A DNA stretch of 64,000 bases from Mesorhizobium sp. (GCA_004020545.1 SAQE01000001.1:62001-126000); one strand, 5' to 3'; counted from the first letter of the stretch, positions 26,439-36,112 are shown. Notes: generated by a model not told the origin, from the sequence alone. Numbers and translations: made by a program.

Positions 26439-27226
26439 AATCCGGCAGGTTCTGGGCCTGGGTCGTCTTCATTCTCGGTGCGGGCTATTTCTTCATTCCG
26501 CTGATTGCGACGGTGGAATTCTCGATGCGCATGCGGCGCGGTGCTTATTCCTTCGACGCCTACCAGATCGTGCTGGGCGACCCGCGTTTCCAGGCGACGT
26601 TCATGTATTCGGTGATCGCCGCCATCTTCACCATTATCCTCGGCGTGCTGATCGTGGTGCCGGCCGCCTACTGGATTCGGCTGCGCTTGCCGCAGCTCAG
26701 GCCGATCGTGGAATTCATCACGCTCCTCCCGCTAGTCATTCCGGCCATCGTCATCGTCTTCGGCTACATCAGGATGTATGGCTCGAGCTCGCCGCTGCCG
26801 TTCCTAGCCAGCGATCCCGGTACCAATGCCTTGCTGGTGATCGGTTATGCGACGCTCGCGCTACCTTACATGTACCGGGCCGTCGACACCGGGTTGCGCA
26901 CCATAGACGTCAGAACGCTGACAGAGGCTGCGCAGATCCTCGGTGCCGGTTGGGGCACGATCATCAGTCGGGTAATCCTCCCAAATGTGCTGATCGCGGT
27001 GTTGTCTGGCGCATTCTTGACCTTCGCCATCGTTATCGGCGAGTTCACCATGGCCAGCCTGCTCAACCGTCCGGCCTTCGGACCGTACCTGCAGAACATC
27101 GGCGCCAACCGCGCCTATGAGCCCGCGGCGCTTGCCATTATCGCCTTCGCCATTACCTGGGGCTGCATGTCGCTGATCCAGATCCTGTCTCGCTTCGCGC
27201 CGAAATCGGCAAATCGACCGAACTGA
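26435..27226 (+). CDS. ABC transporter permease
   Basis: This is a 263-residue permease of the PotC type with six hydrophobic segments. The EAA loop is LTEAAQILGAGWGTIISRVI. The hydrophobic GFLTF-type end (FLTFAIVIGEFTMASLL) is as in spermidine/putrescine permeases. ATG 26435 sits inside the stop codon of the preceding permease (ATGA overlap), so the two permeases are translationally coupled. The ATPase gene follows after 11 nt. Confidence 0.92.
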   Translation: MKSGRFWAWVVFILGAGYFFIPLIATVEFSMRMRRGAYSFDAYQIVLGDPRFQATFMYSVIAAIFTIILGVLIVVPAAYWIRLRLPQLRPIVEFITLLPLVIPAIVIVFGYIRMYGSSSPLPFLASDPGTNALLVIGYATLALPYMYRAVDTGLRTIDVRTLTEAAQILGAGWGTIISRVILPNVLIAVLSGAFLTFAIVIGEFTMASLLNRPAFGPYLQNIGANRAYEPAALAIIAFAITWGCMSLIQILSRFAPKSANRPN

Positions 27227-27237
27227 AAGTCAAAGCC

Positions 27238-28302
27238 ATGGCCGACCCGTTCCTCTCCATCCAACACGTTCGAAAATCCTTCGGCGCCACAACGGTGGTT
27301 GAGGATTTCAACCTCGATGTCGAGCCGGGTGAATTCGTCTCCTTCCTCGGGCCGTCCGGATGCGGCAAGACCACAGTGCTGCGCATGGTGGCAGGCTTCG
27401 AGGAGCCCTCGGCAGGCAAGATCGTCGTCGGCGGCAAGGACATCACCAGGCTGAAGCCCAATCAGCGCAATGTCGGCATGGTGTTCCAGGCTTACGCGCT
27501 GTTCCCCAACCTGACGGTGGCGCAGAATATCGGCTTCGGCCTGAAGGTGGCGGGTATGGCCAAGGCGGCCATTGATAGCCGCGTCGCGGAGATGCTCGAC
27601 ATCATCAAGCTGCCGCAGATGGCCGATCGCTATCCCTATCAGCTCTCCGGCGGCCAGCAGCAGCGTATCGCGCTCGCGCGCGCGATCGCGCCGAAGCCGA
27701 AGCTTTTGCTGCTCGACGAGCCGCTGTCAGCGCTGGACGCCAAGGTGCGCGTGTCGCTGCGCGAGGAAATCCGTTCGATCCAGAAGAAGCTCGGCATCAC
27801 CACCATCTTCGTTACGCACGACCAGGAAGAGGCGCTGTCGATCTCCGACCGCATCGCCGTCATGTATGGCGGCAAGGCCGAGCAGGTCGGCACGCCATTC
27901 GAGATATACAATCGGCCGGCGACGAAGTTCGTCGCCAATTTCGTCGGCACGCTCAACGTGCTGGAAGGCAAAGTCACCGACGCCGCCTCGGGCAAGGTCC
28001 AGGTCAACGCTCAGGAAGTCTCGCTCAAGGGCAAGCTCAACGGCTCGAAGTCCGGCGACACGCTGTCGCTGGCGCTGCGGCCGGAAGCGATTTCACTCGG
28101 ACGCCAGCCCGGCCACGACACCAGCCTGTCGGGCGAGATCGCCGAAGTGCATTTCCTTGGCTCGGTCATCCGCGTGCGCGTCGGCATCGGCGGCAACACG
28201 GTGTCGCTCGACACCTTCAACAATTCCGCGACGCCGCCGCCTGTCGTCGGCGAAAAGGCGGATATCTCCTTTTCGTCGGGCGACATGCTGGTCCTGCACT
28301 AG
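27238..28302 (+). CDS. ABC transporter ATP-binding protein (PotA-like)
   Basis: This is a 354-residue ATPase: Walker A GPSGCGKTT, Q-loop MVFQAYALFPN, signature LSGGQQQR, Walker B LLLLDEP and switch THD. A C-terminal TOBE-type domain (about 250-354) is present, as in polyamine, iron and sugar importers. It drives uptake with the two permeases and the binding protein just upstream. It is the last gene of this operon; no terminator was recognised in the 118 bp before the antiporter gene. Confidence 0.94.
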   Translation: MADPFLSIQHVRKSFGATTVVEDFNLDVEPGEFVSFLGPSGCGKTTVLRMVAGFEEPSAGKIVVGGKDITRLKPNQRNVGMVFQAYALFPNLTVAQNIGFGLKVAGMAKAAIDSRVAEMLDIIKLPQMADRYPYQLSGGQQQRIALARAIAPKPKLLLLDEPLSALDAKVRVSLREEIRSIQKKLGITTIFVTHDQEEALSISDRIAVMYGGKAEQVGTPFEIYNRPATKFVANFVGTLNVLEGKVTDAASGKVQVNAQEVSLKGKLNGSKSGDTLSLALRPEAISLGRQPGHDTSLSGEIAEVHFLGSVIRVRVGIGGNTVSLDTFNNSATPPPVVGEKADISFSSGDMLVLH

Positions 28303-28420
28303 GCTATGCAGCCTGAGCCAACTGGACAGAGGCTCTTCAAGCCGATGCGAGGTTGGACAATCAACAGCATCCTGACTCGAGGGTACTGCCAACCATCGCG
28401 CTTCGCCGTTACGATGAGCC

Positions 28421-29971
28421 ATGGCGCTGTTCGAACTCACCCTTGTCCTGCTTCTCATCGCCGTCGCGCTGACGGCGGTTTCGCGATGGCTGGAGGTCCC
28501 TTATCCCTCGCTGCTGGCTCTGGCCGGAGCTGGGCTCGCCTTCCTGCCGGGCGCCCCGATGATCGAGATCGATCCGGAGCTGGCACTGGCGCTGTTCATT
28601 GCGCCGGTGCTTCTCGATGCCGCCTATGACACCTCGCTGCGCGACCTCAAGCGCTATCGCCTGTCGCTGGCGCTTTTGGCGCTGGGCGCTGTCGTCTTCA
28701 CCACCGTGGCGGTTGCCGTCGTCGGCTGGAAGATGGCCGGCCTGCCGATCGCGGCGGCAATCGCGCTCGGCGCCATCGTCGCCCCACCGGACGCGGTGGC
28801 GGCGAGTGCCGTGCTCGGGCAGTTCAAGGTGCCGCACCGCATCACCGCCATCCTGCAAGGCGAGAGCCTGCTCAACGACGCCACCGCGCTGTTGATCTAC
28901 CGGATATCGGTTTCGGCGACGATCGGCGCTGTCATGCTGAAAGACGCAGTCCCGGTCATCCTGCTGTCGACGGTCGGCAGTGTCGCCGCCGGCTATTTGT
29001 TCGGCCGCATCTCGCTCATCGCGCTCACGCGGATAGAGGATGCGGCGAGCAGCACGGTGGTGCAGTTCGCGGGAACCTTCGCCGTCTGGATCGTCGCCGA
29101 CAAGATCGGCCTTTCGGCCATCATCACCATCGTCGTCTATGCCATCACCATCGCGCGCACCGCACCGCGCCGCATATCGGCGAGACGCCGCGTCAGCACC
29201 TATTCGGTCTGGGAGTCGGCGGTGTTCGTGCTCAACGTGCTGGCTTTTGTGCTGATGGGTCTGCAGGCACGGTCGATCGTCGGCCGACTCTCCGGCGAAG
29301 GGCAAGGCGATGCATTTCTCTTTGCCGCGACGGTGCTGGCCGTCGTCATCGCGGCACGCCTCGTCTGGGTGCTGGGCTACGTCGCGGTCATGCGGCGGTT
29401 CGCCCGCTTCGACGGCGAAGACCAAAGGCGGGATGCGCCGACGTTTCGCGGCGCCGTGCTCGTCGGTTGGTGCGGCATGCGCGGGCTGGTGACGCTGGTG
29501 GCGGCCTTCGCCTTGCCGACCGGTTTCCCTGGCCGCGACCCGATCGTGCTTGCTGCCTTCGCGGTCGTTCTCGGCACGCTGGTGATGCAAGGGATGAGCT
29601 TGAAGACTCTGCTGCGCCGGCTGAACTTCGAGCGGGATACGACGATAGACCGCGAAGTGGCGCAGGCGCGCGTTGCCATCATGCAGGCCGCGCTCGATGT
29701 GCTGAGCCGCAAGACATCCGCCGCGGCGGCCGTCGTGCGCGAGCAATACGAAGCTCAGCGCCTGGTCGCCGAGAACCCTGAGGATGCGCAGGCTGCGACC
29801 GAATACGACCGGCTGCGCCTTTATGCCATCAAACGGCAACGCGACACGCTGGAGGAACTGCGCCGCAACGGAACGATCGGCGACGAGGCCTATCACCGGC
29901 TGGAAGAAGAAATCGACTGGTCGGAACTGGCGGCGTCGCCGGCCGGCCGGTTTCAGCCGCTTACGACCTAG
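28421..29971 (+). CDS. Na+/H+ antiporter (CPA1 family)
   Basis: This is a 516-residue membrane protein with about 12 hydrophobic segments and a soluble C-terminal part after about residue 400. The core APPDAVAASAVLG (about 124-136) and LQGESLLNDATALLIYRI (about 146-163) are the CPA1/NhaP signatures that carry the ion-binding Asp residues. It exchanges protons for Na+ or K+ and contributes to pH and salt homeostasis. It is a stand-alone gene. Confidence 0.93.
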   Translation: MALFELTLVLLLIAVALTAVSRWLEVPYPSLLALAGAGLAFLPGAPMIEIDPELALALFIAPVLLDAAYDTSLRDLKRYRLSLALLALGAVVFTTVAVAVVGWKMAGLPIAAAIALGAIVAPPDAVAASAVLGQFKVPHRITAILQGESLLNDATALLIYRISVSATIGAVMLKDAVPVILLSTVGSVAAGYLFGRISLIALTRIEDAASSTVVQFAGTFAVWIVADKIGLSAIITIVVYAITIARTAPRRISARRRVSTYSVWESAVFVLNVLAFVLMGLQARSIVGRLSGEGQGDAFLFAATVLAVVIAARLVWVLGYVAVMRRFARFDGEDQRRDAPTFRGAVLVGWCGMRGLVTLVAAFALPTGFPGRDPIVLAAFAVVLGTLVMQGMSLKTLLRRLNFERDTTIDREVAQARVAIMQAALDVLSRKTSAAAAVVREQYEAQRLVAENPEDAQAATEYDRLRLYAIKRQRDTLEELRRNGTIGDEAYHRLEEEIDWSELAASPAGRFQPLTT

Positions 29972-30079
29972 GCTCGGCCCGGCCGTCACTAGCTGGACTA
30001 TTTCGCGTGGCGCCGCGGTCCATTGCAACGCCATGGCCCAGGCGTTACTGGCGTGGCAATATATTCAGCCGGTTAATCA

Positions 30080-30997
30080 ATGAAGTTGATCAGCTACAAC
30101 ATCCAGTATGGCTATGGCAGCGACGGCCGCTACGATCTGGCGCGCGCCGCGCGCATCGTCGACGGCGCCGACATCATCGCCCTGCAAGAGGTCGAGCGGC
30201 ACTGGCAGCGCAGCAATGGCGACGACCAGCCGGAAATCCTGTCCAGGCTGCTGCCGGACTATCACTGGGTTTACGGCCCGGCCTTCGACATGGATGCAAG
30301 CGAAAGGCGCGACGGCCGTGTGGTGAACCGGCGGCGGCAGTTCGGCACGATGGTGCTGTCGAAGCTGCCGATCGTCTGGTCGCGGCTTCACGCGCTGCCG
30401 CTGCGCCGCACGCTCAGGCCTCTCAATACCCGCAACGCCGCGCTCGAATGCATGATCCGCGCGCCGGCGGGAGCGGTGCGGATATTCTCGCTGCATCTTG
30501 CCCATATCGGGACCGAGGAGCGGCTGGAGCAGATCGACTACCTGTTTGCCGAGCATCGCCGGGCGCCGTCCGACGGCGGCCCGTGGAGCGGCATCGACGA
30601 CGAGCCGCAGCGCAACTGGAGTGACGGCCAGCCGGAGCCGGAAAGCCCGCTGGCGGCGATCTGGCTCGGCGATTTCAACATGGAGCCGGACAGCGCCGAA
30701 TACCGGCGCATCGTCGGCAGCACGCCCTACCATCGCGCCGCCGCCTATATCGACGGCTTTGTCGATGCGGCCGCCGTCGCCAGCGAGCGCGTGCCGGACT
30801 TCCACACGCACGAAAAGATCATCGACGGCAGGCTGGCGAAGCGCCGCCTCGATCATTGCTTCGTCGGCGGTATGTTGGCTGGGCGCGTGCGTTCGGTCAG
30901 CGCCGACATCGGCGAGGTGGCTTCCGACCATTTTCCGCTCAGGGTCGATATCGATCTGGAAACGCGAGGCATCGCCTCGGGCTTTGCGGGCGGGTGA
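30080..30997 (+). CDS. Endonuclease/exonuclease/phosphatase family protein
   Basis: This is a 305-residue protein of the EEP superfamily. The metal-dependent phosphoesterase motifs are complete: ISYNIQYG at the N-terminus, IIALQEVERH (catalytic Glu), WLGDFNMEP (Asn/Asp) and GEVASDHFPLRV (final Asp-His). EEP enzymes hydrolyse phosphodiesters in DNA, RNA, phospholipids or inositol phosphates; the substrate here cannot be told. There is no signal peptide. It ends 7 nt before the EamA transporter gene, so the two are probably co-transcribed. Confidence 0.9.
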   Translation: MKLISYNIQYGYGSDGRYDLARAARIVDGADIIALQEVERHWQRSNGDDQPEILSRLLPDYHWVYGPAFDMDASERRDGRVVNRRRQFGTMVLSKLPIVWSRLHALPLRRTLRPLNTRNAALECMIRAPAGAVRIFSLHLAHIGTEERLEQIDYLFAEHRRAPSDGGPWSGIDDEPQRNWSDGQPEPESPLAAIWLGDFNMEPDSAEYRRIVGSTPYHRAAAYIDGFVDAAAVASERVPDFHTHEKIIDGRLAKRRLDHCFVGGMLAGRVRSVSADIGEVASDHFPLRVDIDLETRGIASGFAGG

Positions 30998-31004
30998 GAC
31001 GGAC

Positions 31005-31850
31005 GTGACGCTGTTCGTCTTCCTCGCGGTGCTCTCGGCGGCCGCCATGCATGCGATCTGGAACGCGCTGGTCAAGGTGCATCTCGACCGCTTCCTGTCG
31101 ATCACGCTGATGACGCTCGGCATGGGATTTGCGGCGCTGTTCGCGCTCCCCTTCGTCGAGGTGCCGAGGGCCGAAGTGTGGCCCTTCATTCTCGCCTCGG
31201 TCTTCTTCCACATGGGCTACCGGACATTCCTGATCGGCGCCTACAAGGCCGGCGATTTCGCCCAGACCTATCCGCTGGCGCGCGGCACCGCGCCGCTGCT
31301 CTCGGCGTTCGGCGGCATCATCCTGCTGGGGGAGGTGCCGGCGCCGCTTGCCATCCTCGGCATCGTGCTGTTGTCGGCGGGCACGCTGGTGATGTCGTTC
31401 CGTGGCGGCGCGCATCTCGAGCGATTTAATCTTCGCGCGGTCGGCTTCGCGCTCGGGACCTCGATCTTCATCGCCAGCTATACGCTTTCCGACGGCAGCG
31501 GCGCACGGCTGGCGGCAACCGCGCAAAGTTACGCCGCATGGCTCTTCGTCTGCGACGCGCTCTGGGCGATGGTGCTGTGCGTCGCCTTTCGCGGGCCGCA
31601 GTCGCTTCTCGTGCTGGCGCGGGACTGGAAGGCTGGGCTCTTCACCGGCGTGCTCAGCGGCGCCGCTTACTGGATCGTCATGTGGGCGATGACCAAAGCG
31701 CCGATCGCCTCGGTCGCGTCATTGCGCGAGACCTCGATCCTGTTTGCCATGCTGATCTCGGTCTTCGCGCTGGGCGAGAGGATGACGCCCTGGCGCGGGG
31801 CCGCCGCGCTCGGCATCGTCGCGGGCGTCGTCGCGCTCAGACTGGGGTAA
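31005..31850 (+). CDS. EamA/DMT family transporter
   Basis: This is a 281-residue membrane protein with about ten hydrophobic helices in two homologous halves, the layout of the drug/metabolite transporter superfamily (EamA domain). Visible segments include AAMHAIWNALVKV at the N-terminus, YPLARGTAPLLSAFGGIILL at the end of the first repeat, and IASVASLRETSILFAMLISV in the second. The start is GTG at 31005, in the only frame continuous with the domain. These proteins usually export metabolites such as amino acids. It is convergent with the Dabb gene, 12 bp away. Confidence 0.9.
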   Translation: MTLFVFLAVLSAAAMHAIWNALVKVHLDRFLSITLMTLGMGFAALFALPFVEVPRAEVWPFILASVFFHMGYRTFLIGAYKAGDFAQTYPLARGTAPLLSAFGGIILLGEVPAPLAILGIVLLSAGTLVMSFRGGAHLERFNLRAVGFALGTSIFIASYTLSDGSGARLAATAQSYAAWLFVCDALWAMVLCVAFRGPQSLLVLARDWKAGLFTGVLSGAAYWIVMWAMTKAPIASVASLRETSILFAMLISVFALGERMTPWRGAAALGIVAGVVALRLG

Positions 31851-31862
31851 TTTCTCAGCCGG

Positions 31863-32177
31863 TCAGCCGAGAATTTCCAAATCGAACACCATCAGCCCGT
31901 CGGTGCCGCCTTCGAGCGCGGCAACCAGCCGGGCCCCGGCGCGCCGATGCGCTTCGTGCACCAGATAGGCGTCGCGGGCATCGGCATCGCGGAAGTCGAT
32001 GGTGAAGCCATGGCTGAAGCCGCGTCCGAAAGGCTCGGGGCTGACATTGGCGCTGAAATGGACCTTGCCCATGCCGTCGATCAACGAGCGCAGCGCCTCC
32101 AGATCGGCGTGGATCGCCGCGCGCTCGGAGGAGGAGACATCGTCGCGGAAGCGGACGAAGACGCAGTGCCGGATCAT
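31863..32177 (-). CDS. Dabb (stress-responsive alpha/beta barrel) domain protein
   Basis: This 104-residue protein is a single dimeric alpha/beta barrel (Dabb) domain. It begins MIRHCVFVRFRDDVS, has NVSPEPFGRGFSHGFTIDF in the middle, and ends in a beta strand (LMVFDLEIL). Dabb domains are found in olivetolic-acid-cyclase-like enzymes and in small stress proteins. It is the last gene of the long minus-strand operon, 10 nt after the choline-dehydrogenase-like gene, which suggests an accessory or isomerase/cyclase role in that pathway. This is inference. Confidence 0.88.
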   Translation of the reverse strand: MIRHCVFVRFRDDVSSSERAAIHADLEALRSLIDGMGKVHFSANVSPEPFGRGFSHGFTIDFRDADARDAYLVHEAHRRAGARLVAALEGGTDGLMVFDLEILG

Positions 32178-32187
32178 TGTTCTTCCC

Positions 32188-33816
32188 TCAAGCCGCCCGG
32201 TTGCCCTTGAACACGGCCGGCGGCAGCGGCTCGCGGCCGAGGATCAGGTCGGCGCCCTTTTCGCCCACCATGATCGTCGGCGCGTTGGTGTTGGAGGAGG
32301 GAACACGCGGCATCACAGAGGCATCGCAGACGCGCAGGCCTTCTATCCCGCGCAGCCTGAGGTCCGGCGTCACCACCGCCATTTCGTCATGGCCCATGCG
32401 GCAGGTGCCGACCGGATGGTGGTCGGTCTTGGACGTGCGGCAGGCATAGTCGAAGAGGTCGTCATCGCTTTGCAAGGCAGGGCCGGGCAGCACCTCGCGC
32501 AGCACATAGGGCTGAAGCGCCTTCTGCCGCATGATCTCGCGTGCCAGCCGCAGGCCCTTGATCGACATATCGCGATCGTAGGGGTCGGACCAGTAGTTCG
32601 GATCTATCAGCGGATGGTCGACCGGGTCGGCGCTCTTCAGCCGCACCGTGCCGCGCGAGCGCGGGCGCAGGAAGGCGGAGTTCAGCGTCACGCCCGGGTT
32701 GTTCAGCTTCTCGACACCGGCCTCGATGCCGGAGCCGAGGCCGAGATGGAACTGGATGTCGGGCGAGGCGGATGTCGGGTCGGCGTACCAGAAGCCGCCC
32801 GTCTCGAACAGGCTGGAGGCGACAGGTCCCTTCTTGAGCAGAAGATATTGTAGGCCGGCCCATAGCGTGCGGTGCAGCTTGGCGTAATTGTCATAGGTGT
32901 GGTCGCCGGTGCATTCGGCGATCACGAACAGGTCAAGATGGTCCTGCATGTTTGAGCCGACGCCAGGCAGGTCGTGGACAGGTGTCACGCCGACCGATTT
33001 CAGATGGTCGGCCGGGCCGATGCCCGACTGCATCAGGAGCTTCGGCGAGCCGATGGACCCCGAGGAGACGATCACCTCGCGCGTGGCGCGCAGGATGGTC
33101 TTCTGCCCGCCCGGCTTGTCGACGATTTCGACGCCAACGGCTCGGCCCTTCTCGACGACGACGCGGGTGACGAGCACATCAGTCCTGACCGTCAAATTCT
33201 TCCGCGTACGGATCGGCTTCAGGTAGGCGACCGAGGCGGACGAGCGGCGCGCATCCTTCTGTGTGAGCTGGTAGTAGCCGACGCCCTCCTGGCTGGCGCC
33301 GTTGAAATCCGGATTGAAGGGGATGCCCATCTCCTGCCCGGCGCGGAAATAGGCCTCGCAGATCGGCAGCGGCGAGATCGGGTTGGAGACGCCGAGCGGG
33401 CCCTGGTCGCCATGGAAATCGTTGGCGAAGCGCTGGTTGTTCTCGGCGCGCTTGAAGTAGGGCAGCACGTCGCGATAGCCCCAGCCGGCGAGGCCCTCTT
33501 CCCTCTCCCAGGCGTCGTAATCGCGGGCGTTGCCGCGCGTGTAGATCTGGGCGTTGATCGATGAGCCGCCGCCCACCACCTTGGCCTGGGTATACCAGAA
33601 GACGCGGTCCTTCATGTTCTTCTGCGGCACGGTCGACCAGCCCCAGGAAGCGATGCCCTTGGTCATCTTGGCGAAGCCCGCCGGCATGTGGATCAGCGGA
33701 TGCCAGTCCTTGCCGCCGGCTTCCAGCAGCAGCACCGAATTCGATGGATCCTCGCTCAGCCGGTTGGCCAGCACGCAACCGGCCGGACCGGCGCCAACGA
33801 TGATGTAGTCAGCCAT
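32188..33816 (-). CDS. GMC oxidoreductase, choline dehydrogenase-like
   Basis: This is a 542-residue FAD-dependent GMC oxidoreductase. The FAD motif is IIVGAGPAGCVLANRLSED at the N-terminus; GGGSSINAQIYTRG is the GMC signature 1 region; the catalytic His is in HPVGTCRMG and the C-terminal NTNAPTIMVGEKG is the second signature. Members oxidise choline or other alcohols. The start is at ATG 33816 (MADYIIVG). It is unlikely to be a glycine-betaine gene here, since no betaine aldehyde dehydrogenase or BetI accompanies it. It lies 12 nt after the SDR in the large catabolic operon. Confidence 0.93.
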   Translation of the reverse strand: MADYIIVGAGPAGCVLANRLSEDPSNSVLLLEAGGKDWHPLIHMPAGFAKMTKGIASWGWSTVPQKNMKDRVFWYTQAKVVGGGSSINAQIYTRGNARDYDAWEREEGLAGWGYRDVLPYFKRAENNQRFANDFHGDQGPLGVSNPISPLPICEAYFRAGQEMGIPFNPDFNGASQEGVGYYQLTQKDARRSSASVAYLKPIRTRKNLTVRTDVLVTRVVVEKGRAVGVEIVDKPGGQKTILRATREVIVSSGSIGSPKLLMQSGIGPADHLKSVGVTPVHDLPGVGSNMQDHLDLFVIAECTGDHTYDNYAKLHRTLWAGLQYLLLKKGPVASSLFETGGFWYADPTSASPDIQFHLGLGSGIEAGVEKLNNPGVTLNSAFLRPRSRGTVRLKSADPVDHPLIDPNYWSDPYDRDMSIKGLRLAREIMRQKALQPYVLREVLPGPALQSDDDLFDYACRTSKTDHHPVGTCRMGHDEMAVVTPDLRLRGIEGLRVCDASVMPRVPSSNTNAPTIMVGEKGADLILGREPLPPAVFKGNRAA

Positions 33817-33828
33817 TGTTCCACTCAC

Positions 33829-34593
33829 TCACAAGCGAGGCACGGAAAGCGCGCCGTCGACATCGATGACCGATCCGGTCGAAAAGCCGAACTTGCCGGA
33901 GGCCAAAGCGGCTACCACCGCGCCGATATCTGCGGCTTCACCCCAGCGCTTGGCCGGCACCAGTCCGCCTTCGATCAGCGCGTCATATTTGGCGGAAACG
34001 CTTGACGTCATGTCGGTGCGGATGATGCCCGGCCGCACCTCGAACACGCCGATGTTTTCCGCCGCGAGTCGCAGCGCCAGGTTCTTCACCCACATCGAAA
34101 GGCCGGCCTTGGAGACGCAATAGTCGGCGCGTTCCGGCGAGGCCATCGTCGCGCTGACAGAGGTGATGGTGATGATCGATCTGGCGGAAACGGCAGGTCT
34201 CGCCAGCATCGCCTTGGCGACCGCCTGGCTGAGGAACACCGTGCCGCGCAGGTTGACAGCAATCGCGCGGTCGAAGTTTTCGGGTTTCAGCTCCAGAAGG
34301 TCGCCGCGCAGCACGGCGCCTATGCCGGCATTGTTGACCAGGCAGTCGATGCGGCCGAAGGCGCGCATGGCGGCACCGACAAGCGTTGTGTGATCGGCAA
34401 GGTCGGCAATATCACAGCGATGGTAGGCGAACGCTGCACGACGCGTTGTGATGTTCTCTATAAGCCGTTTGGTGGGGTCGTCGGCGAGGTCGGCGACAAG
34501 GATGTCGAAGCCGGCATCGGCCAGCGCTTCGGCACAGGCAAGCCCGATGCCGCGCGCGCCTCCGGTGACGATGGCCGCCGGGCGGTTCATCAT
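33829..34593 (-). CDS. SDR family oxidoreductase
   Basis: This is a 254-residue short-chain dehydrogenase: VTGGARGIG (9-17), NNAG (about 87-90), catalytic Tyr158/Lys162 in YCVSK and the family C-terminus GSVIDVDGALSV. The start is ATG 34593, giving a 4-nt overlap with the stop of the upstream GMC gene (ATGA), so the two are coupled. It probably works on an intermediate from the GMC-oxidised substrate (for example reduction of a ketone); no substrate can be read from sequence. Confidence 0.93.
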   Translation of the reverse strand: MMNRPAAIVTGGARGIGLACAEALADAGFDILVADLADDPTKRLIENITTRRAAFAYHRCDIADLADHTTLVGAAMRAFGRIDCLVNNAGIGAVLRGDLLELKPENFDRAIAVNLRGTVFLSQAVAKAMLARPAVSARSIITITSVSATMASPERADYCVSKAGLSMWVKNLALRLAAENIGVFEVRPGIIRTDMTSSVSAKYDALIEGGLVPAKRWGEAADIGAVVAALASGKFGFSTGSVIDVDGALSVPRL

Positions 34594-36107
34594 GACGCGA
34601 GCTCCGTCTTGCGGATATGGTCGGCGACGCGCAGCGCTTGCGCCGCGATCGACAGCGCCGGATTGACCGCGGCCGACGTCGGCAGGAAACCACCGTCGAC
34701 GACGAAAAGGTTCTTGTGATCGAAGGCGCGGCAGAATGGATCGAGCGGCGAGGTTGCCGGATCGTTGCCCATCTTCACAGTGCCGCACTGGTGCGACGGC
34801 GTGCGTTTGTCGAAGGGGCGCGACAGCACGATCGGATAACCGCAGGCGCGGAAGTTTTCACGCATCACCTTGGTCAGGCCCTCCAGCGACTGCATGTTGG
34901 AGCGCCGCCACTGCATGACGATCTCCTTGCCGTCGACCATGATGCGGCTCTCCGGATCGGGCAGGTCCTCGCACATCAGGTACCAGTCGACGGCGTGGCC
35001 GGCCATGAAATCGAGCGCGAATTTCGGCGCCAGCTTCACATTGGCTCTCAGCATGTTGCCGTCGATCTTGCCGAGCAACTGCACATTGCCCAGCGGCTTG
35101 CCGCCCTTGCCGTCCGACAGATAGTAGTCGTTGAGCATCAGCGTCTTCTGGTAGACGGCATCGTTGCGGCGGCGCGGATCGATCGCCAGCATCGCGCTCG
35201 AATTGTGGTTCATGAAATTGCGGCCGACCTGATCGGAGCTGTTGGCGAGACCCTTGCCGCCTGCCTTGCCATTGCCGGCGGAAGGCGAGCGCAGCAGGAT
35301 GACGGCGGAGTTGACCGCGCCGGCCGAGAGGATGACCAGCTTCGGCGAGAGCGCCTTTTGCGAACCGTTCTGCGTGTAGTGGATTGCGGCGATCGATTTG
35401 CCGTCCGGCGAGGCTTCGAGCCAGTCGACATGGGCGCCGGTCTCGAGCCGGATGTTGCTATCGGCGAGCGCCGCCGCCAGCGGTCCGGTCTGGGCATCGA
35501 CCTTGCCCTGGCCTGTATTCGGGAAAGCATCCCAACCGGTCTTGCCGTCCTTCAGCCAGGCTTCGATGTCGACGCCGAGCGGCAGCGAGGCCGGATGCAG
35601 GCCAAGGCTTTTGAGCTCGGCACGGGCGCGCGCGATTGCAGGCTCGTCAGGTACCGGCTTGAAGGCATAGGGGATCGAATGGAACGGCTCGGTCGGATCC
35701 TCGCCGAGCGTTCCGCGCACGCGAAAAAGCTGCTCGGCCTTCGAGTACCAGGGCTCGAACTCGTCATAGGAAAACGGCCAGGCCGGCGAGACGCCGCCGA
35801 AGTGTTCCAGCTCGGAGAAATCCTCCTTGCGGTAACGGATCAGCACCGCGCCGAAGAATTTCGAATTGCCGCCGACATAATAGTAGTTGCCGGGGTTGAA
35901 GGCCGGGCCGCCGGCCTCGCGCCACATCTCCTTCGGCCGGTAATGCTCCTCGACGAAGATGGATCGCGTCGAGCGCGCATGCGGCGTCGCAGGGAGATGG
36001 TCGCCTCGCTCCAAAATCAGGATCGAGGCACCGCTGCCGGCCAAGCCGGAGGCGATCGTGGCGCCGCCGATGCCGGAGCCGATGATGACGATATCCGGAT
36101 TTGCCAT
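34590..36107 (-). CDS. GMC family FAD oxidoreductase, sugar/glycoside oxidase-like
   Basis: This is a 505-residue GMC protein with IIGSGIGGATIASGLAGSG (FAD), GGNSKFFGAVLIRYRKEDF (a branch-specific segment in place of the choline-oxidase signature), the catalytic His in SHQCGTVKMG, and NPALSIAAQALR at the C-terminus. The branch includes pyranose- or glycoside-oxidising flavoenzymes that attack the sugar C3 hydroxyl. This assignment rests on remembered sequence features and not on a search. It is in the same operon as a sugar ABC importer, which fits a carbohydrate or glycoside substrate. Confidence 0.9.
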   Translation of the reverse strand: MANPDIVIIGSGIGGATIASGLAGSGASILILERGDHLPATPHARSTRSIFVEEHYRPKEMWREAGGPAFNPGNYYYVGGNSKFFGAVLIRYRKEDFSELEHFGGVSPAWPFSYDEFEPWYSKAEQLFRVRGTLGEDPTEPFHSIPYAFKPVPDEPAIARARAELKSLGLHPASLPLGVDIEAWLKDGKTGWDAFPNTGQGKVDAQTGPLAAALADSNIRLETGAHVDWLEASPDGKSIAAIHYTQNGSQKALSPKLVILSAGAVNSAVILLRSPSAGNGKAGGKGLANSSDQVGRNFMNHNSSAMLAIDPRRRNDAVYQKTLMLNDYYLSDGKGGKPLGNVQLLGKIDGNMLRANVKLAPKFALDFMAGHAVDWYLMCEDLPDPESRIMVDGKEIVMQWRRSNMQSLEGLTKVMRENFRACGYPIVLSRPFDKRTPSHQCGTVKMGNDPATSPLDPFCRAFDHKNLFVVDGGFLPTSAAVNPALSIAAQALRVADHIRKTELAS

Positions 36108-36112
36108 AGTCG

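Noticed and set aside
32188-33816. Choline-to-betaine (bet) operon
   Set aside because: The protein is choline-dehydrogenase-like, but there is no betaine aldehyde dehydrogenase/BetI/transporter set next to it; it lies inside a sugar-type operon.
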